The notes beneath the pieces are model-generated. The model had not been told where the DNA came from and did not search any database. It saw only the letters and a program-made list of their open reading frames with translations. A stretch of DNA of 64,000 nucleotides, taken from Candidatus Gastranaerophilales bacterium (GTDB lineage Bacteria; Cyanobacteriota; Vampirovibrionia; Gastranaerophilales; Gastranaerophilaceae). Of this stretch, positions 8,468 through 17,420 are shown in pieces (within the stretch, counting starts at the first letter, position 1; each line of letters opens with the position of its first letter). A program made the position numbers and the translations under genes. The stretch covers positions 62,001 through 126,000 of the forward strand of contig CALUQG010000007.1 of assembly GCA_944322855.1 (NCBI GenBank), written 5' to 3'.

Positions 8468-9535
8468 TTATTTTTCAAGTTTTAAAAGCTGTTCGTAAAG
8501 TTTTATTTGCTCATTTGTAAGGTTTTTTGGAATTGCAAGGTTAATTTTGACGTTAAGATTGCCATATCCGCCTGATTTTTTAGGAAGACCTAGTTCTTTT
8601 AATCTCAAAACTGCACCTCCTGTTGTTTTTGGAGGAATTTTTATATTAATATTGCCATGTAGTGTTGAGATTTCTTTTTTTGTACCAACAACGGCTTCTG
8701 CAGGAGTGATATCAACAGTTTTTGTCAAATCACAGCCATTTATGGCGTATTCTTTATCAGAAAATTTTACGACCAGGAATAAATCGCCCTTTACGTTTCC
8801 TGATCCTGTTTTGCCTTCGCCTTTTAGTCTTATTTTTTGACCTTCTTTTACTTCGGGCGGAATTTTGACGTTCAAGGTTTTTGAAAACGTAACAAAACCT
8901 GTACCGCTGCAGTAAGAACAAACAGAGCCGACCCCTGAACAGTGTGTGCATTTTTCAAGATTGTTAATTTTAACACTGACAGGTTTTTGGCTGAATATGT
9001 CTTTTGCACTGACTTTTATGTCTTGAGTAATATTCAAATCAGCAGTGTTTTGGGCAGTTCGAGTTTTGGAGGAGGCTGTTTTTGAACTTCTTGAAGAAAA
9101 ACCTCCAAGGTTATCATAGAAAGAGCTTCTTTGAGAAGTTCTTCCTCCTCCGGCTGAAGCAAATCCTCCGCCGAACAGACTGTTGAAGAAATCTGAAAAT
9201 CCTCCTAAATCTTCAAAATTTATACCGGATGTGCTGTACTGGTATTGGTTACCTCCGCCAAAACCGCCAAAATCAAAGTTTTCAAATCCCGGAGGCGGTG
9301 TATAGTTTGCGCCTGCCTGCCAGTTTGAACCGAGGCTGTCATAACGTTTACGTTTGTTTTCATCGCCGAGTACTTCAAAGGCTTCATTTATGTCTTTGAA
9401 TTTTTCTGATGCTTCCGGAGTTTTGTTTACATCAGGGTGATATTTTTTGGCAAGCTTACGATACGCAGACTTGATTTCAGCCTGTGTTGCTTCTCGTTTT
9501 ACACCCAGAATTTGATAATAGTCTTTGTATTCCAT
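8468..9535 (-). CDS. DnaJ-type co-chaperone with a half zinc finger
   Basis: Co-chaperone stimulating DnaK ATPase and delivering clients, cytoplasmic. The J domain spans 4-70 with His33-Pro34-Asp35 and [15 protein letters not shown] Gly/Phe/Ser-rich linker (75-165) follows, with many GGF repeats. Classical DnaJ has four CxxCxGxG motifs making two zinc centres; here there are only two, directly adjacent (Cys196, 199, 206, 209). The two C-terminal beta-barrel substrate-binding domains follow ([19 protein letters not shown] and [19 protein letters not shown]). It is therefore intermediate between DnaJ and CbpA types. No grpE or dnaK lies nearby. A GGAGC lies about 11 bases before the ATG. Confidence 0.92.
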   Translation of the reverse strand: MEYKDYYQILGVKREATQAEIKSAYRKLAKKYHPDVNKTPEASEKFKDINEAFEVLGDENKRKRYDSLGSNWQAGANYTPPPGFENFDFGGFGGGNQYQYSTSGINFEDLGGFSDFFNSLFGGGFASAGGGRTSQRSSFYDNLGGFSSRSSKTASSKTRTAQNTADLNITQDIKVSAKDIFSQKPVSVKINNLEKCTHCSGVGSVCSYCSGTGFVTFSKTLNVKIPPEVKEGQKIRLKGEGKTGSGNVKGDLFLVVKFSDKEYAINGCDLTKTVDITPAEAVVGTKKEISTLHGNINIKIPPKTTGGAVLRLKELGLPKKSGGYGNLNVKINLAIPKNLTNEQIKLYEQLLKLEK

Positions 9536-9690
9536 GTTATTTCAAAGCTCCGTATTCTATTTGTATATTCTTATAATAATATAAAATATGCACTAATTAG
9601 TTGATTTTAATTATTTATTAATAAATTATCCTAAATATATGTCGTATTAATATTTATAGATGTCTGTATTTATTAAATCATCATAAGCTT

Positions 9691-11703
9691 ATGAAAAAAA
9701 TTGCAGCAAAGTTGTATATTTTTGTGTTTGTATTTGTCTTGTTGGGAACAAGGCTTAGTGCAGATGCTTTTCTTTTTAAAAAAGACAAAAAAGATACGGC
9801 GAATAAACAAAAAATTGAAAAAAAACAAACATCTACGCAAAAGACGAATACGACATCAGCTTCAATGCCTCAGGAAATAAATCTTCCGCCGGTTCCTTAT
9901 GACGGCATTCTTTCACAGTCTACTTTCAAAATTAGTGCTATTGATCCGATTTCCGGAGTTAATTTTACCGGGAATTTTTATCCGGGGGGCAGAGGGGCTA
10001 ACCAGCTTGTAATTTATACGCACAGAGTTGGTGCAAGGACAGGTACAAATGAATTCGGTGCAGAGGCTATTGTTGTAGACAATACTGTTGTGCAGATAAG
10101 CGGTGCTGATTCTATTATCCCCAAAGGCGGATTTGTAATCAGCGGACATGGAAGAGCCAAAACCTGGATGAATGAAAATCTTACTGTCGGTTCAAAGATT
10201 TTTATTGACTACAAAAATATGATAATAACTTCTTATTTGACAAATGACAGTTTTATTTTTGCTACAAAAGAAAAGATTAAAGAAATAGACGGGGTAATGC
10301 GTTATTACAAAGATAACGACATCTATTACGATGATTCCATTGCGCATGATTACATTACAAAAGCTCTGGACAATCTTAAACGTGCAAACAGAAACCCTAA
10401 CGATACCCAGAAATATTCTTCAATGGCAATAAATGCGGCGAACAAAGCTATGCAGTATGCTTTGCCTTATTACAAAAACGAATTTAAAGGAGTATGGCTC
10501 AGACCGACGGAAAAAACAGCCTCTGAAATTGAAAAAACTCTGGATAGAATAAAAAAATACGGTATAGAAACTGTTTTTTTGGAAACTTATTATCAGGGGA
10601 AAACAATATTTCCATCACAGACATTTGAAAAATACGGTGTACAAAAACAAAGGAATGAATATGCAAATGCTGATTTTGATCCTCTGCAGGTATGGATTGA
10701 CGGGGCGCACAAACGGGGATTAAAGATTTATATCTGGTTTGAAACATTTTATGCCGGAAATGAAAATCCGATGAACAATCCTTTGAATGTTATTTCGGTC
10801 TATCCAAAATGGGCAAATGTTACAAAATTAAAATATAATTCACCGACTCCTGTGGCTTCGATTTCCGAGCACAACGGATATTTTGTTGATCCTGCTAATC
10901 CGGAGGTTCAAACTTATCTTCTTACTTTGCTTGAAGAAATTATTACAAGATACAAACCTGACGGGATAAATCTTGATTATATAAGATATCCTCAATCAAT
11001 AAGTGCTAAATTCTCAGGTTATGAAATGAGCAACTGGGGGTACACTGAATATGCACGTAACGAGTTTAAAAAATCAGCAAATATTGATCCTATAGACATA
11101 AAATACGGTACACCTCAGTGGGACAGCTGGGCAAAATACAGACAGAATAAAATAACCAGCTTTGTTTTTAAAGCAAAACAGCTTACTGCAAAATATAATA
11201 TACCTTTGACTGCAGTAATATTTCCTGACCGTCTAAAAAGCATGGAAGTTAAAATGCAGGACTGGAAAACATGGTCAGACAATAATTACATTGACGGTTT
11301 TACACCTTTGATTTTGACCTGTGACAAAGATACGGCTGTTTATTTGATTAATGATATAAAAATCAATTCCAGACCAAATACAAAAATTTATCCAGGTTTG
11401 TTTGTTGCTTTTATGAACGGAAACCCGGATGATTTGCTGAGACAGCTTCATGAAACTAGAAAATTGAAACTTGGCGGTATTGTGCTTTTTGATTTTGCGC
11501 ATCTGGACAAAAAATACACAGATGTACTGTTAGCAAATGCGTTTACCCCGAGTACACCTACGCAGACTACGCTGTCTAAAAAGTCAGTACCCAAAGAACC
11601 TGTTAAAAAGAAAAGGAAATTTTTGTTTTTTAAATCCAAAGGTGATTTAACACAGGCTCCAAAAAATACTAAAAATGTTGCTAATATTACAAAAGCAAAT
11701 TAG
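9691..11703 (+). CDS. secreted GHL10-like glycoside hydrolase family protein
   Basis: The 670-residue protein has a signal peptide (1-25, VFVFVLLGTRLSADA). A low-complexity Lys/Thr linker follows to about 65, then an N-terminal domain (about 75-190) with LVIYTHRVGARTGTNEFG and GFVISGHGRAKTW. From about residue 266 comes the GHL10 (YddW/DUF187-like) TIM-barrel: GVWLRPTEKTASEIEKTLD, the DPLQVWIDGAHKRGLKIYIWFE segment, NGYFVDPANPEVQTYL and PDGINLDYIRYPQ with the likely catalytic acidic residue, up to about 620. The tail is Lys-rich. Proteins of this layout are thought to act on envelope polysaccharide or peptidoglycan; the substrate here is unknown. No good ribosome binding site is visible before the ATG. 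The gene is alone, divergent from the DnaJ-like gene. Confidence 0.85.
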   Translation: MKKIAAKLYIFVFVFVLLGTRLSADAFLFKKDKKDTANKQKIEKKQTSTQKTNTTSASMPQEINLPPVPYDGILSQSTFKISAIDPISGVNFTGNFYPGGRGANQLVIYTHRVGARTGTNEFGAEAIVVDNTVVQISGADSIIPKGGFVISGHGRAKTWMNENLTVGSKIFIDYKNMIITSYLTNDSFIFATKEKIKEIDGVMRYYKDNDIYYDDSIAHDYITKALDNLKRANRNPNDTQKYSSMAINAANKAMQYALPYYKNEFKGVWLRPTEKTASEIEKTLDRIKKYGIETVFLETYYQGKTIFPSQTFEKYGVQKQRNEYANADFDPLQVWIDGAHKRGLKIYIWFETFYAGNENPMNNPLNVISVYPKWANVTKLKYNSPTPVASISEHNGYFVDPANPEVQTYLLTLLEEIITRYKPDGINLDYIRYPQSISAKFSGYEMSNWGYTEYARNEFKKSANIDPIDIKYGTPQWDSWAKYRQNKITSFVFKAKQLTAKYNIPLTAVIFPDRLKSMEVKMQDWKTWSDNNYIDGFTPLILTCDKDTAVYLINDIKINSRPNTKIYPGLFVAFMNGNPDDLLRQLHETRKLKLGGIVLFDFAHLDKKYTDVLLANAFTPSTPTQTTLSKKSVPKEPVKKKRKFLFFKSKGDLTQAPKNTKNVANITKAN

Positions 11704-11793
11704 CATATTTGAAAAGTCTGTGTGTATTAATGTTTAGTGTTTAACAAAGCTTACTTTAAATAATGTTTTAGGATTTTATATACTACATAATTC

Positions 11794-11847
11794 AATAACA
11801 GCAAGTATAAAACTTTATTTTTTGCAGTATATTTGATGGCTGTTATT
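11794..11847 (+). repeat. inverted repeat in the leader of the ECF sigma gene
   Basis: AATAACAGC (11794-11802) is perfectly repeated inverted as GCTGTTATT (11839-11847) with 36 bases between, in the 249-base gap before the sigma factor gene. It has no T tract. It could be an operator or an RNA stem; the function is unknown. Confidence 0.4.
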
Positions 11848-11952
11848 CACTGTTTTTCTTTTTAATATAGCCCTGCTGTTTATATAGCAGAGAGCATGTA
11901 AAAAACGTAGGATTTTTTTATCTTTTATAAAGGTAGAAAAATTTGAGGTTTC

Positions 11953-12555
11953 ATGCTTCTTTTCGGTAAAAAAATATACAAAAATCATACACAGGAGGAA
12001 CTCATTGAGCTTGCAAAACAAGACAATCTCGATGCACTTGAGGAGCTTGTTAAAAGAAATCAAAACAATGTATATGCTTCTTTTTATTATTTGAGCGGCA
12101 ACTGTGAAGATATTCTTGATTTAACTCAGGAAGCTCTTTTGAAAATGGCAAAAAACATAAAAAATTTAAAAGATAATACAAAGTTCAAAACCTGGTTAAA
12201 TCAGATTGTCACAAGACTTTTTTATGATTATCTGAGAAACAAAAATAAAAAACTTATCACTATTCCTATAGACAAAAAAGATGATGATGAGGATAAATTT
12301 AATGTAACTGAAATCCCCTGCAAAACCTGTACTCCGGAAGAAAATACGCTAAAAACAGAATTGAATTGCATAATAGAACGTTCTATTCAAAAATTACCCG
12401 ACGCATTTCGTCTGGCGATAGTTCTGAGGGAATTTCAGGGACTTTCATATGAAGAGATAGCAGAAATTACAAATACAAATGTCGGAACGGTGAAATCAAG
12501 AATTGCCCGTGCAAGAAACAAACTTCAATCCGATTTGAAACAATACATTGCATAA
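11953..12555 (+). CDS. ECF-type RNA polymerase sigma factor
   Basis: Directs RNA polymerase to a special promoter set. The 200-residue protein has region 2 (about 25-95: DNLDALEELVKRNQNNVY, DLTQEALLKMAKNI, FKTWLNQIVTRLFYDYLR). An acidic Lys/Asp-rich linker includes DKKDDDEDK and CKTCTPEE. Region 4 (about 135-195) carries LPDAFRLAIVLREFQGLSYEEIAEITNTNVGTVKSRIARARNKL-type helix-turn-helix residues. There is no region 3, as in group 4 sigma factors. GAGG lies 5 bases before the ATG. Its partner is the membrane anti-sigma gene 17 bases downstream, so its activity is probably released by a signal acting on that protein. Target promoters are unknown. Confidence 0.93.
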   Translation: MLLFGKKIYKNHTQEELIELAKQDNLDALEELVKRNQNNVYASFYYLSGNCEDILDLTQEALLKMAKNIKNLKDNTKFKTWLNQIVTRLFYDYLRNKNKKLITIPIDKKDDDEDKFNVTEIPCKTCTPEENTLKTELNCIIERSIQKLPDAFRLAIVLREFQGLSYEEIAEITNTNVGTVKSRIARARNKLQSDLKQYIA

Positions 12556-12572
12556 TCAGGGAGAAATAATAA

Positions 12573-13256
12573 ATGATAAATAAACAGGTCTGTAAAAGAA
12601 TTGCGTCAATTTTGTCTTTGTATATTGACAACAAAGTTTCTGAAACACAGAAAAAATGTATAGAAGAACATCTCGCCGAATGTGATGAATGCAAAAAAAA
12701 ATATCTTTATCTAAAGTCCCTAATAAAAGATTTAAAAGCTTCTTATAAACAGGTTCTTGAACTTGCTATAAAAAAACAGGAAAAGAAACAATTTAGCATA
12801 AGAGAACATGAAAAATTTATGGAAAATTTATCACCTTATGTCGACAATGAACTTGATACTGGAGAATGTTTTGAGTTTAGAAAATACCTTATGAAATCGC
12901 AAAATGCTCAAAAAGAACTCAAAAATCTGTATTTTCTTCAAAAAGTCATGAGGCATTCATTTGATACAGCACAATACGGTTTAAAACAGGATATTTCAAA
13001 AGAAGTTATAAATTCAATAAAAGAAGAAAATGAAAAATGGAGTAATTCAAAAATTATTGAGATATTTTCAAGGCCAAAAGCACTGAAAATAGCAATTCTT
13101 GCAGGATTGATACTCATAGGCGGCTTTGAATTTGACCAGCTGTACAAACAATATGATGAAAAAGCCAGAATTTCTACACCACAAAACAGCGGCAGCTATT
13201 CTGCCATATACAGAAATGTTTTGAAAAAAGCATTGAATATTGTGCCTAATCACTGA
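12573..13256 (+). CDS. membrane anti-sigma factor with duplicated zinc-finger domain
   Basis: Likely cytoplasmic-facing inhibitor of the upstream ECF sigma factor. Residues 1-55 form a ZAS (zf-HC2) domain with Cys7 and His33-x3-Cys37-x2-Cys40. Residues about 80-128 repeat the same pattern without gaps: LSLYIDN (14-20) matches LSPYVDN (85-91). In this second copy the ligand positions read Tyr104, Ser108 and Ala111, so it cannot bind zinc in the same way. A single membrane segment lies at about 169-184 (ALKIAILAGLILIGGF), followed by a short 40-residue outer tail with no recognisable sensor domain. The stop overlaps the convergent glycosyltransferase gene by 11 bases. The assignment rests on the ZAS motif and the sigma partner. 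Confidence 0.88.
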   Translation: MINKQVCKRIASILSLYIDNKVSETQKKCIEEHLAECDECKKKYLYLKSLIKDLKASYKQVLELAIKKQEKKQFSIREHEKFMENLSPYVDNELDTGECFEFRKYLMKSQNAQKELKNLYFLQKVMRHSFDTAQYGLKQDISKEVINSIKEENEKWSNSKIIEIFSRPKALKIAILAGLILIGGFEFDQLYKQYDEKARISTPQNSGSYSAIYRNVLKKALNIVPNH

Positions 13257-13938
13257 AACGAAATCTTATAAGCGCAATAATTGCATGAATTCCGTCTTTC
13301 CATGTGATTTTTTTGCCTTCCGAGTATTCTCTTCCGTAATAAGAAATAGGCAGTTCATAGAGTCTGGCTTTTCTTTTTAAAACTTTTGCTGTAATTTCAG
13401 GCTCAAAATCGAATCTGTCGGATTTAATTTGAATACCTTTTAAAAAGCTTGTGCGAAAAGCCTTGTAACAGGTTTCCATGTCTGTCAAAGTTGCACCATA
13501 GAGTACGTTTGTTGTCAAAGTCAACAGCTTGTTTCCGAGAAGATGTGTAAACATAAACGAACGTGACGGCTTTGCTCCTGTCAGTCTTGAGCCGTAAACA
13601 ACATCAGCCTTGTTGTCGATAATTAGTTTTATAAGTTCCTCATAATCAACAGGATCATATTCAAGATCAGCATCTTGAATAACCATTATATCACCTGTTA
13701 TATGAGACATTCCTGTTCTTATTGCAGCACCTTTGCCCTGATTAAAATCGTGATAAAAAACTTTGTATTTCTCTTCGAGTTCTTTCAGGTGCTCCCTTGT
13801 TCCGTCAGTTGACATGTCATCAATCAAAATAATCTCTTTTTCCAGTCCGCAAAAAGATGCATTTTCAACTTTTTCAAGAATAATATCCAGTGTATTTATC
13901 TCATTGTATACAGGTATAATAATACTTACTTTATTCAT
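13246..13938 (-). CDS. family 2 glycosyltransferase (polyprenyl-phosphate sugar transferase-like)
   Basis: GT-A fold transferase, probably moving a nucleotide-activated sugar to a lipid-phosphate carrier at the inner membrane face. Counting from the ATG at 13938: VSIIIPVYNE (4-13), LIDDMSTDGT (39-48), HDFNQGKGAAIRTG (63-76), IQDADLEYDP with the metal-binding DAD (89-91), and GSRLTG. This pattern is typical of dolichyl/undecaprenyl-phosphate mannosyl- or glucosyltransferases. It lacks C-terminal membrane helices at 230 residues. The frame reaches upstream to a TTG at 13974, but the ATG at 13938 has GGGGAT 7 bases ahead and begins exactly at the family's usual start. It is convergent with the anti-sigma gene (11-base overlap). 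Confidence 0.87.
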   Translation of the reverse strand: MNKVSIIIPVYNEINTLDIILEKVENASFCGLEKEIILIDDMSTDGTREHLKELEEKYKVFYHDFNQGKGAAIRTGMSHITGDIMVIQDADLEYDPVDYEELIKLIIDNKADVVYGSRLTGAKPSRSFMFTHLLGNKLLTLTTNVLYGATLTDMETCYKAFRTSFLKGIQIKSDRFDFEPEITAKVLKRKARLYELPISYYGREYSEGKKITWKDGIHAIIALIRFRFSD

Positions 13939-14023
13939 ACAAATCCCCGATTTACTCCTTCTGTAGTTTATCAATTACAAAAAATATTGTATAATTAAAT
14001 GGAGAATATGTTAAGGGTTATCA

Positions 14024-15784
14024 ATGGAAGACTTTATTAAATCAGTTTGTGTTGAAGATATAAATAATGCTCAAAATACTATGTTTACTCTGTTCAAGAC
14101 ACTTGAAACAGCAAACATCGGAAGTTTGACTGCAAAAGCAGAAATGATACACAATACATTTTTGCTTAACAAATCTTACGAGTATATTGCTCAAAATTTG
14201 TCTTTGCTGGCTGTTTTAAAATACAAAGCAGACAAAAGCAATTACAAAATTGCATTGAATATGTTAGATGATGCAAAATTTCTTGCTGAAAATTCGCAGA
14301 GTAAAAATGCAATAAAAACCAATAGTTTTTGCTGGGGATATATCTATTTTTGTGAAAAGAACTATCCTCAGGCACTTTCTGTGTTAAAACAGGCAAGAAA
14401 CATTCCATCGGATAACTCTGTTATCAATATAAAAATTATGGATTTGATAAGCCGGATAGAATCAATGGAAATTGACAATTCCGCTTCCAGTTCAGTACCG
14501 CATGAAACAGAAATAGAAAAGCCTCTGGTTGCTCTTTTGAATGTAGCCAGAACTCTTGCAGCAGAAACAAGCCTCGAACTGCTTTTGAAAACTGTTGCAG
14601 AGGAAATCAAAAAAGTTCTTGATGCTGACAGATGTTCCGTCTTTCTTCTGGATAAAAGCAAAAACGAACTTGTTTCAAAAATAGCTCTCGGTATGGGAAC
14701 ACAGGAAATCCGCTTTCCTGCTAATACCGGTCTGGCAGGCTATGTTGCACAGTCAGGAGAAATAATAAATATCAAAGATGCGTATAGCGACTCCCGTTTT
14801 AATCAGGATATTGATAAAGAAACGGGTTATAAAACAAAAACTATTCTTTGTATGCCTATTTGGAATATGAAACACGAAATCCTGGGAGTTTTTCAAGTTT
14901 TAAATAAACAAAACGGAACATTTACAAAAGAAGACGAAGAAGTCTTGATTGCAATAGGTTCAAGCGCCGGCATTGCTATTGAAAATGCAAGGTTATTTGA
15001 ATCACAGCAGATGATGATTGACCAGCAAAAAGAATTGTTCAAAAGTTTTATTGATACATTAGCCGCTTCTATTGATGCCAGAGATAAAATCACTGCAGGT
15101 CATTCAAACCGTGTAATGATGTATTCTGAGCTAATCTGCGGTACAATGAATATTGATGAAAAAACAAAAGCAAATGTAATACATGCCGCGATACTTCATG
15201 ATATTGGAAAAATCGGGATAAAAGATGCTGTTTTGCAAAAAGAAGGCAAACTCACAGATGATGAATACAAACATATTCAGCAGCACGTAAAAATAACCTA
15301 TGATATTTTGAATAAAGTTTATATTTCAGATGAATTTAAAGAAGTGGCAGAAATAGCCTCCAGCCACCATGAAAAATATGACGGCACAGGATACTTCAGA
15401 AAACTAAAAGGGGAAGAAATTCATATCGGCGGCAGAATACTTGCTGTTAGTGATGTTTTTGATGCAATTACTTCCAAAAGACATTACCGTGACAAAATGC
15501 CGATAAAAAATGCCCTTGATATCATTAAATCAGGAAGCTGGAAACACTTTGACGGTGATGTTGTAGATGCATTTTTCAAAATACATCTGGATAGACTTGT
15601 CGATGTATTTTTAAGTGAAGTTGATTCGGTTCTTTATGATACACAGGACAGAGAAATTCTTTCACGGTATGATGTAGATGCGTTGTACAATTTGTTGAAC
15701 AAAAATGAAGACGAATTAACAAATGAAGAAAAGTCACTGATAGAATTGTTTAACAGATATTATAACTGCAAAGCAGGAAAATAA
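14024..15784 (+). CDS. GAF domain plus HD-GYP cyclic-di-GMP phosphodiesterase-like protein
   Basis: Cytoplasmic signalling protein, 586 residues, with no membrane segment. The N-terminal 150 residues are helical and TPR-like (YFCEKNYPQALSVLKQARN). A GAF domain spans about 170-325 (ETSLELLLKTVAEEIKKVL, DRCSVFLLD, GLAGYVAQSGEIINIKDAY, KTILCMPIWN). The HD-GYP domain spans about 340-540: His392-Asp393 in AAILHDIGKIGI, and His448-His449-Glu450 to Asp453-Gly454 in HHEKYDGTGYFRKLKG. The usual GYP is GYF here, but the metal ligands are kept, so activity on c-di-GMP is likely though unproven. An acidic C-terminal extension follows. A TATAAT (13990-13995) lies just upstream. It begins a run of signalling genes reaching 19.4 kb. 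Confidence 0.9.
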   Translation: MEDFIKSVCVEDINNAQNTMFTLFKTLETANIGSLTAKAEMIHNTFLLNKSYEYIAQNLSLLAVLKYKADKSNYKIALNMLDDAKFLAENSQSKNAIKTNSFCWGYIYFCEKNYPQALSVLKQARNIPSDNSVINIKIMDLISRIESMEIDNSASSSVPHETEIEKPLVALLNVARTLAAETSLELLLKTVAEEIKKVLDADRCSVFLLDKSKNELVSKIALGMGTQEIRFPANTGLAGYVAQSGEIINIKDAYSDSRFNQDIDKETGYKTKTILCMPIWNMKHEILGVFQVLNKQNGTFTKEDEEVLIAIGSSAGIAIENARLFESQQMMIDQQKELFKSFIDTLAASIDARDKITAGHSNRVMMYSELICGTMNIDEKTKANVIHAAILHDIGKIGIKDAVLQKEGKLTDDEYKHIQQHVKITYDILNKVYISDEFKEVAEIASSHHEKYDGTGYFRKLKGEEIHIGGRILAVSDVFDAITSKRHYRDKMPIKNALDIIKSGSWKHFDGDVVDAFFKIHLDRLVDVFLSEVDSVLYDTQDREILSRYDVDALYNLLNKNEDELTNEEKSLIELFNRYYNCKAGK

Positions 15785-15807
15785 TTTATTTAATTCAGGA
15801 ATTCATA

Positions 15808-17403
15808 ATGAAAAAAAATATATCAATATTAATGTTAATTGCGGCAATTGCCGCTTTTTCAGGGGATTGTGTACAGGCGCAATCTCACAGTCTTATTAAA
15901 ACTCCTGTATCGTCATTTAACAAAGAAAATCTAAAATTTATAAAAAATAACGGACTTTCCGGAGATTTTTTGAAAATTCTTACATTTTCACAAGACACAC
16001 CGGCAGTTTCAAATAAGATGACACCTGTTGATTATGCAAAAAAATATAGCGAAGCAAATGAAAAATTTGCTCAGGGCAATATTACAGCAGCTTACAAGGA
16101 TTATAAATCGATTCTTGCAGCAACTGCGACAGAAGATTTTGTAAATTTAGGTTTTGCATATAAATTTGCAAATATGGGACTGTTTTCACTTGCTCAGGAA
16201 GCAATAAACAATATTCAAGACAGAGAAATCTACAATTATCAAATTCAGTTAATAAAATCAAAACTGTTTCCGCAGGTTGTTCTGTCTTATGACGATGAAA
16301 TTCTTCTGGCACAAAATTATACAGAAATTTATTATAACAATCTTGCTTTTGAAATTGCCAGAGATATGGGAAAAATGCCTGACAGATTTAAAAGATCAGA
16401 TTATGCTCATTATATTTTGTCGCAGGCTTATTACAATATAAAAGAATATAATAAAGCGATTAATGAGATAAACAAAGCTCTGTCTATTAATCCTGATAAT
16501 ATCAATTATCAAAAATACAAGGCTCAGATTTTTTGTGAAACAAACAAACTATCTGATGCTTTAAAAATTTTGGATAACATGCTTGAAAGCAATATAAATA
16601 TTTTTGATTATAAAAACGATATTGAAGGCTTAAAATACTATACTCTTGCAAAAGCGACAAAAGACAGAGAAAAATCCAGATATTATCTCGCCAGCTATTT
16701 TGTAAAAACAGGAGACAGCAAAAGAGCAATAAAAGAGCTAAATCAAAATATTTCAGCAGACAAAAAAGCATATAATTCAATGACTCTGCTTGCCAATATT
16801 TATTTCAAACAAAAAAATCTTTCAGAAGCAATGGATTTGTTTGAAAAATCTTATAAAATCAAAAAAAACAATCCTGAAAATCTTATGGGCATAGCCAATA
16901 TGTATATGTATAAAAAAGATTACAAAAATGCGCTTGATTTTTATGTAAAAACTGTCAAAAAAGACAAAAATAATACAGAAGCGTTAATAAATGCATCTTT
17001 GTGCTACAAAATGCTCGGAATGACTGACAAGTCTATTGAATACGCAAACAAAGCACTGGAAAAAGAAAATGTTGATGCTCAGGTATATTTCATAGCTTCA
17101 AAAATTAATGAAATAAAAGATATCCAGTATCTGAAGAAAGCAGTTTCACTTGATCCGATGTTTGTTGATGCATGGCTAGGACTGGCTGATATTGCTTTGA
17201 AAAGTAACAGAATTGACCTTGCAAAAACTTATATAAAGCCTGTAAAATATGTTGACAGAAGAAATTACAAATACTATTATTACTCTGGAATGATAAATAA
17301 AAAACAGGGTAATAAAGAGGCTGCTGTAATAGATTTTAAAAAAGCGTTGGAAATAAATCCTCTTTTTGTTGAAGCAACAAATGAACTCAATTCGGAGCTG
17401 TAA
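15808..17403 (+). CDS. secreted TPR-repeat protein
   Basis: The 531-residue protein has a signal peptide (1-25, ISILMLIAAIAAFSGDCVQAQ). Many tetratricopeptide repeats follow from about residue 80 to the end, for example AHYILSQAYYNIKEYNKAINEINKALSINPDN, EAMDLFEKSYKIKKNNPENLMGIANMYMYKKDYKNALDFYVKTV and YYYSGMINKKQGNKEAAVIDFKKALEINPLF (each read as 34-residue units). It is probably a periplasmic or cell-surface scaffold. It lies 23 bases after the HD-GYP gene and 17 bases before a response regulator, so the three probably form one transcript. No specific partner can be named. Confidence 0.8.
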   Translation: MKKNISILMLIAAIAAFSGDCVQAQSHSLIKTPVSSFNKENLKFIKNNGLSGDFLKILTFSQDTPAVSNKMTPVDYAKKYSEANEKFAQGNITAAYKDYKSILAATATEDFVNLGFAYKFANMGLFSLAQEAINNIQDREIYNYQIQLIKSKLFPQVVLSYDDEILLAQNYTEIYYNNLAFEIARDMGKMPDRFKRSDYAHYILSQAYYNIKEYNKAINEINKALSINPDNINYQKYKAQIFCETNKLSDALKILDNMLESNINIFDYKNDIEGLKYYTLAKATKDREKSRYYLASYFVKTGDSKRAIKELNQNISADKKAYNSMTLLANIYFKQKNLSEAMDLFEKSYKIKKNNPENLMGIANMYMYKKDYKNALDFYVKTVKKDKNNTEALINASLCYKMLGMTDKSIEYANKALEKENVDAQVYFIASKINEIKDIQYLKKAVSLDPMFVDAWLGLADIALKSNRIDLAKTYIKPVKYVDRRNYKYYYYSGMINKKQGNKEAAVIDFKKALEINPLFVEATNELNSEL

Positions 17404-17420
17404 ATATATCGGGAATATGA

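Noticed and set aside
9983-9988. Six-base G run in the GHL10 gene as a slippage site
   Set aside because: Too short to be a convincing contingency locus compared with the nine-base tract in cheW; the same holds for the six C near the flhB start at about 43156.
13246-13256. Overlap between the anti-sigma and glycosyltransferase genes as a frameshift sign
   Set aside because: Both proteins have natural ends; short convergent overlaps also occur at dxr/lipoprotein and are normal in this compact genome.
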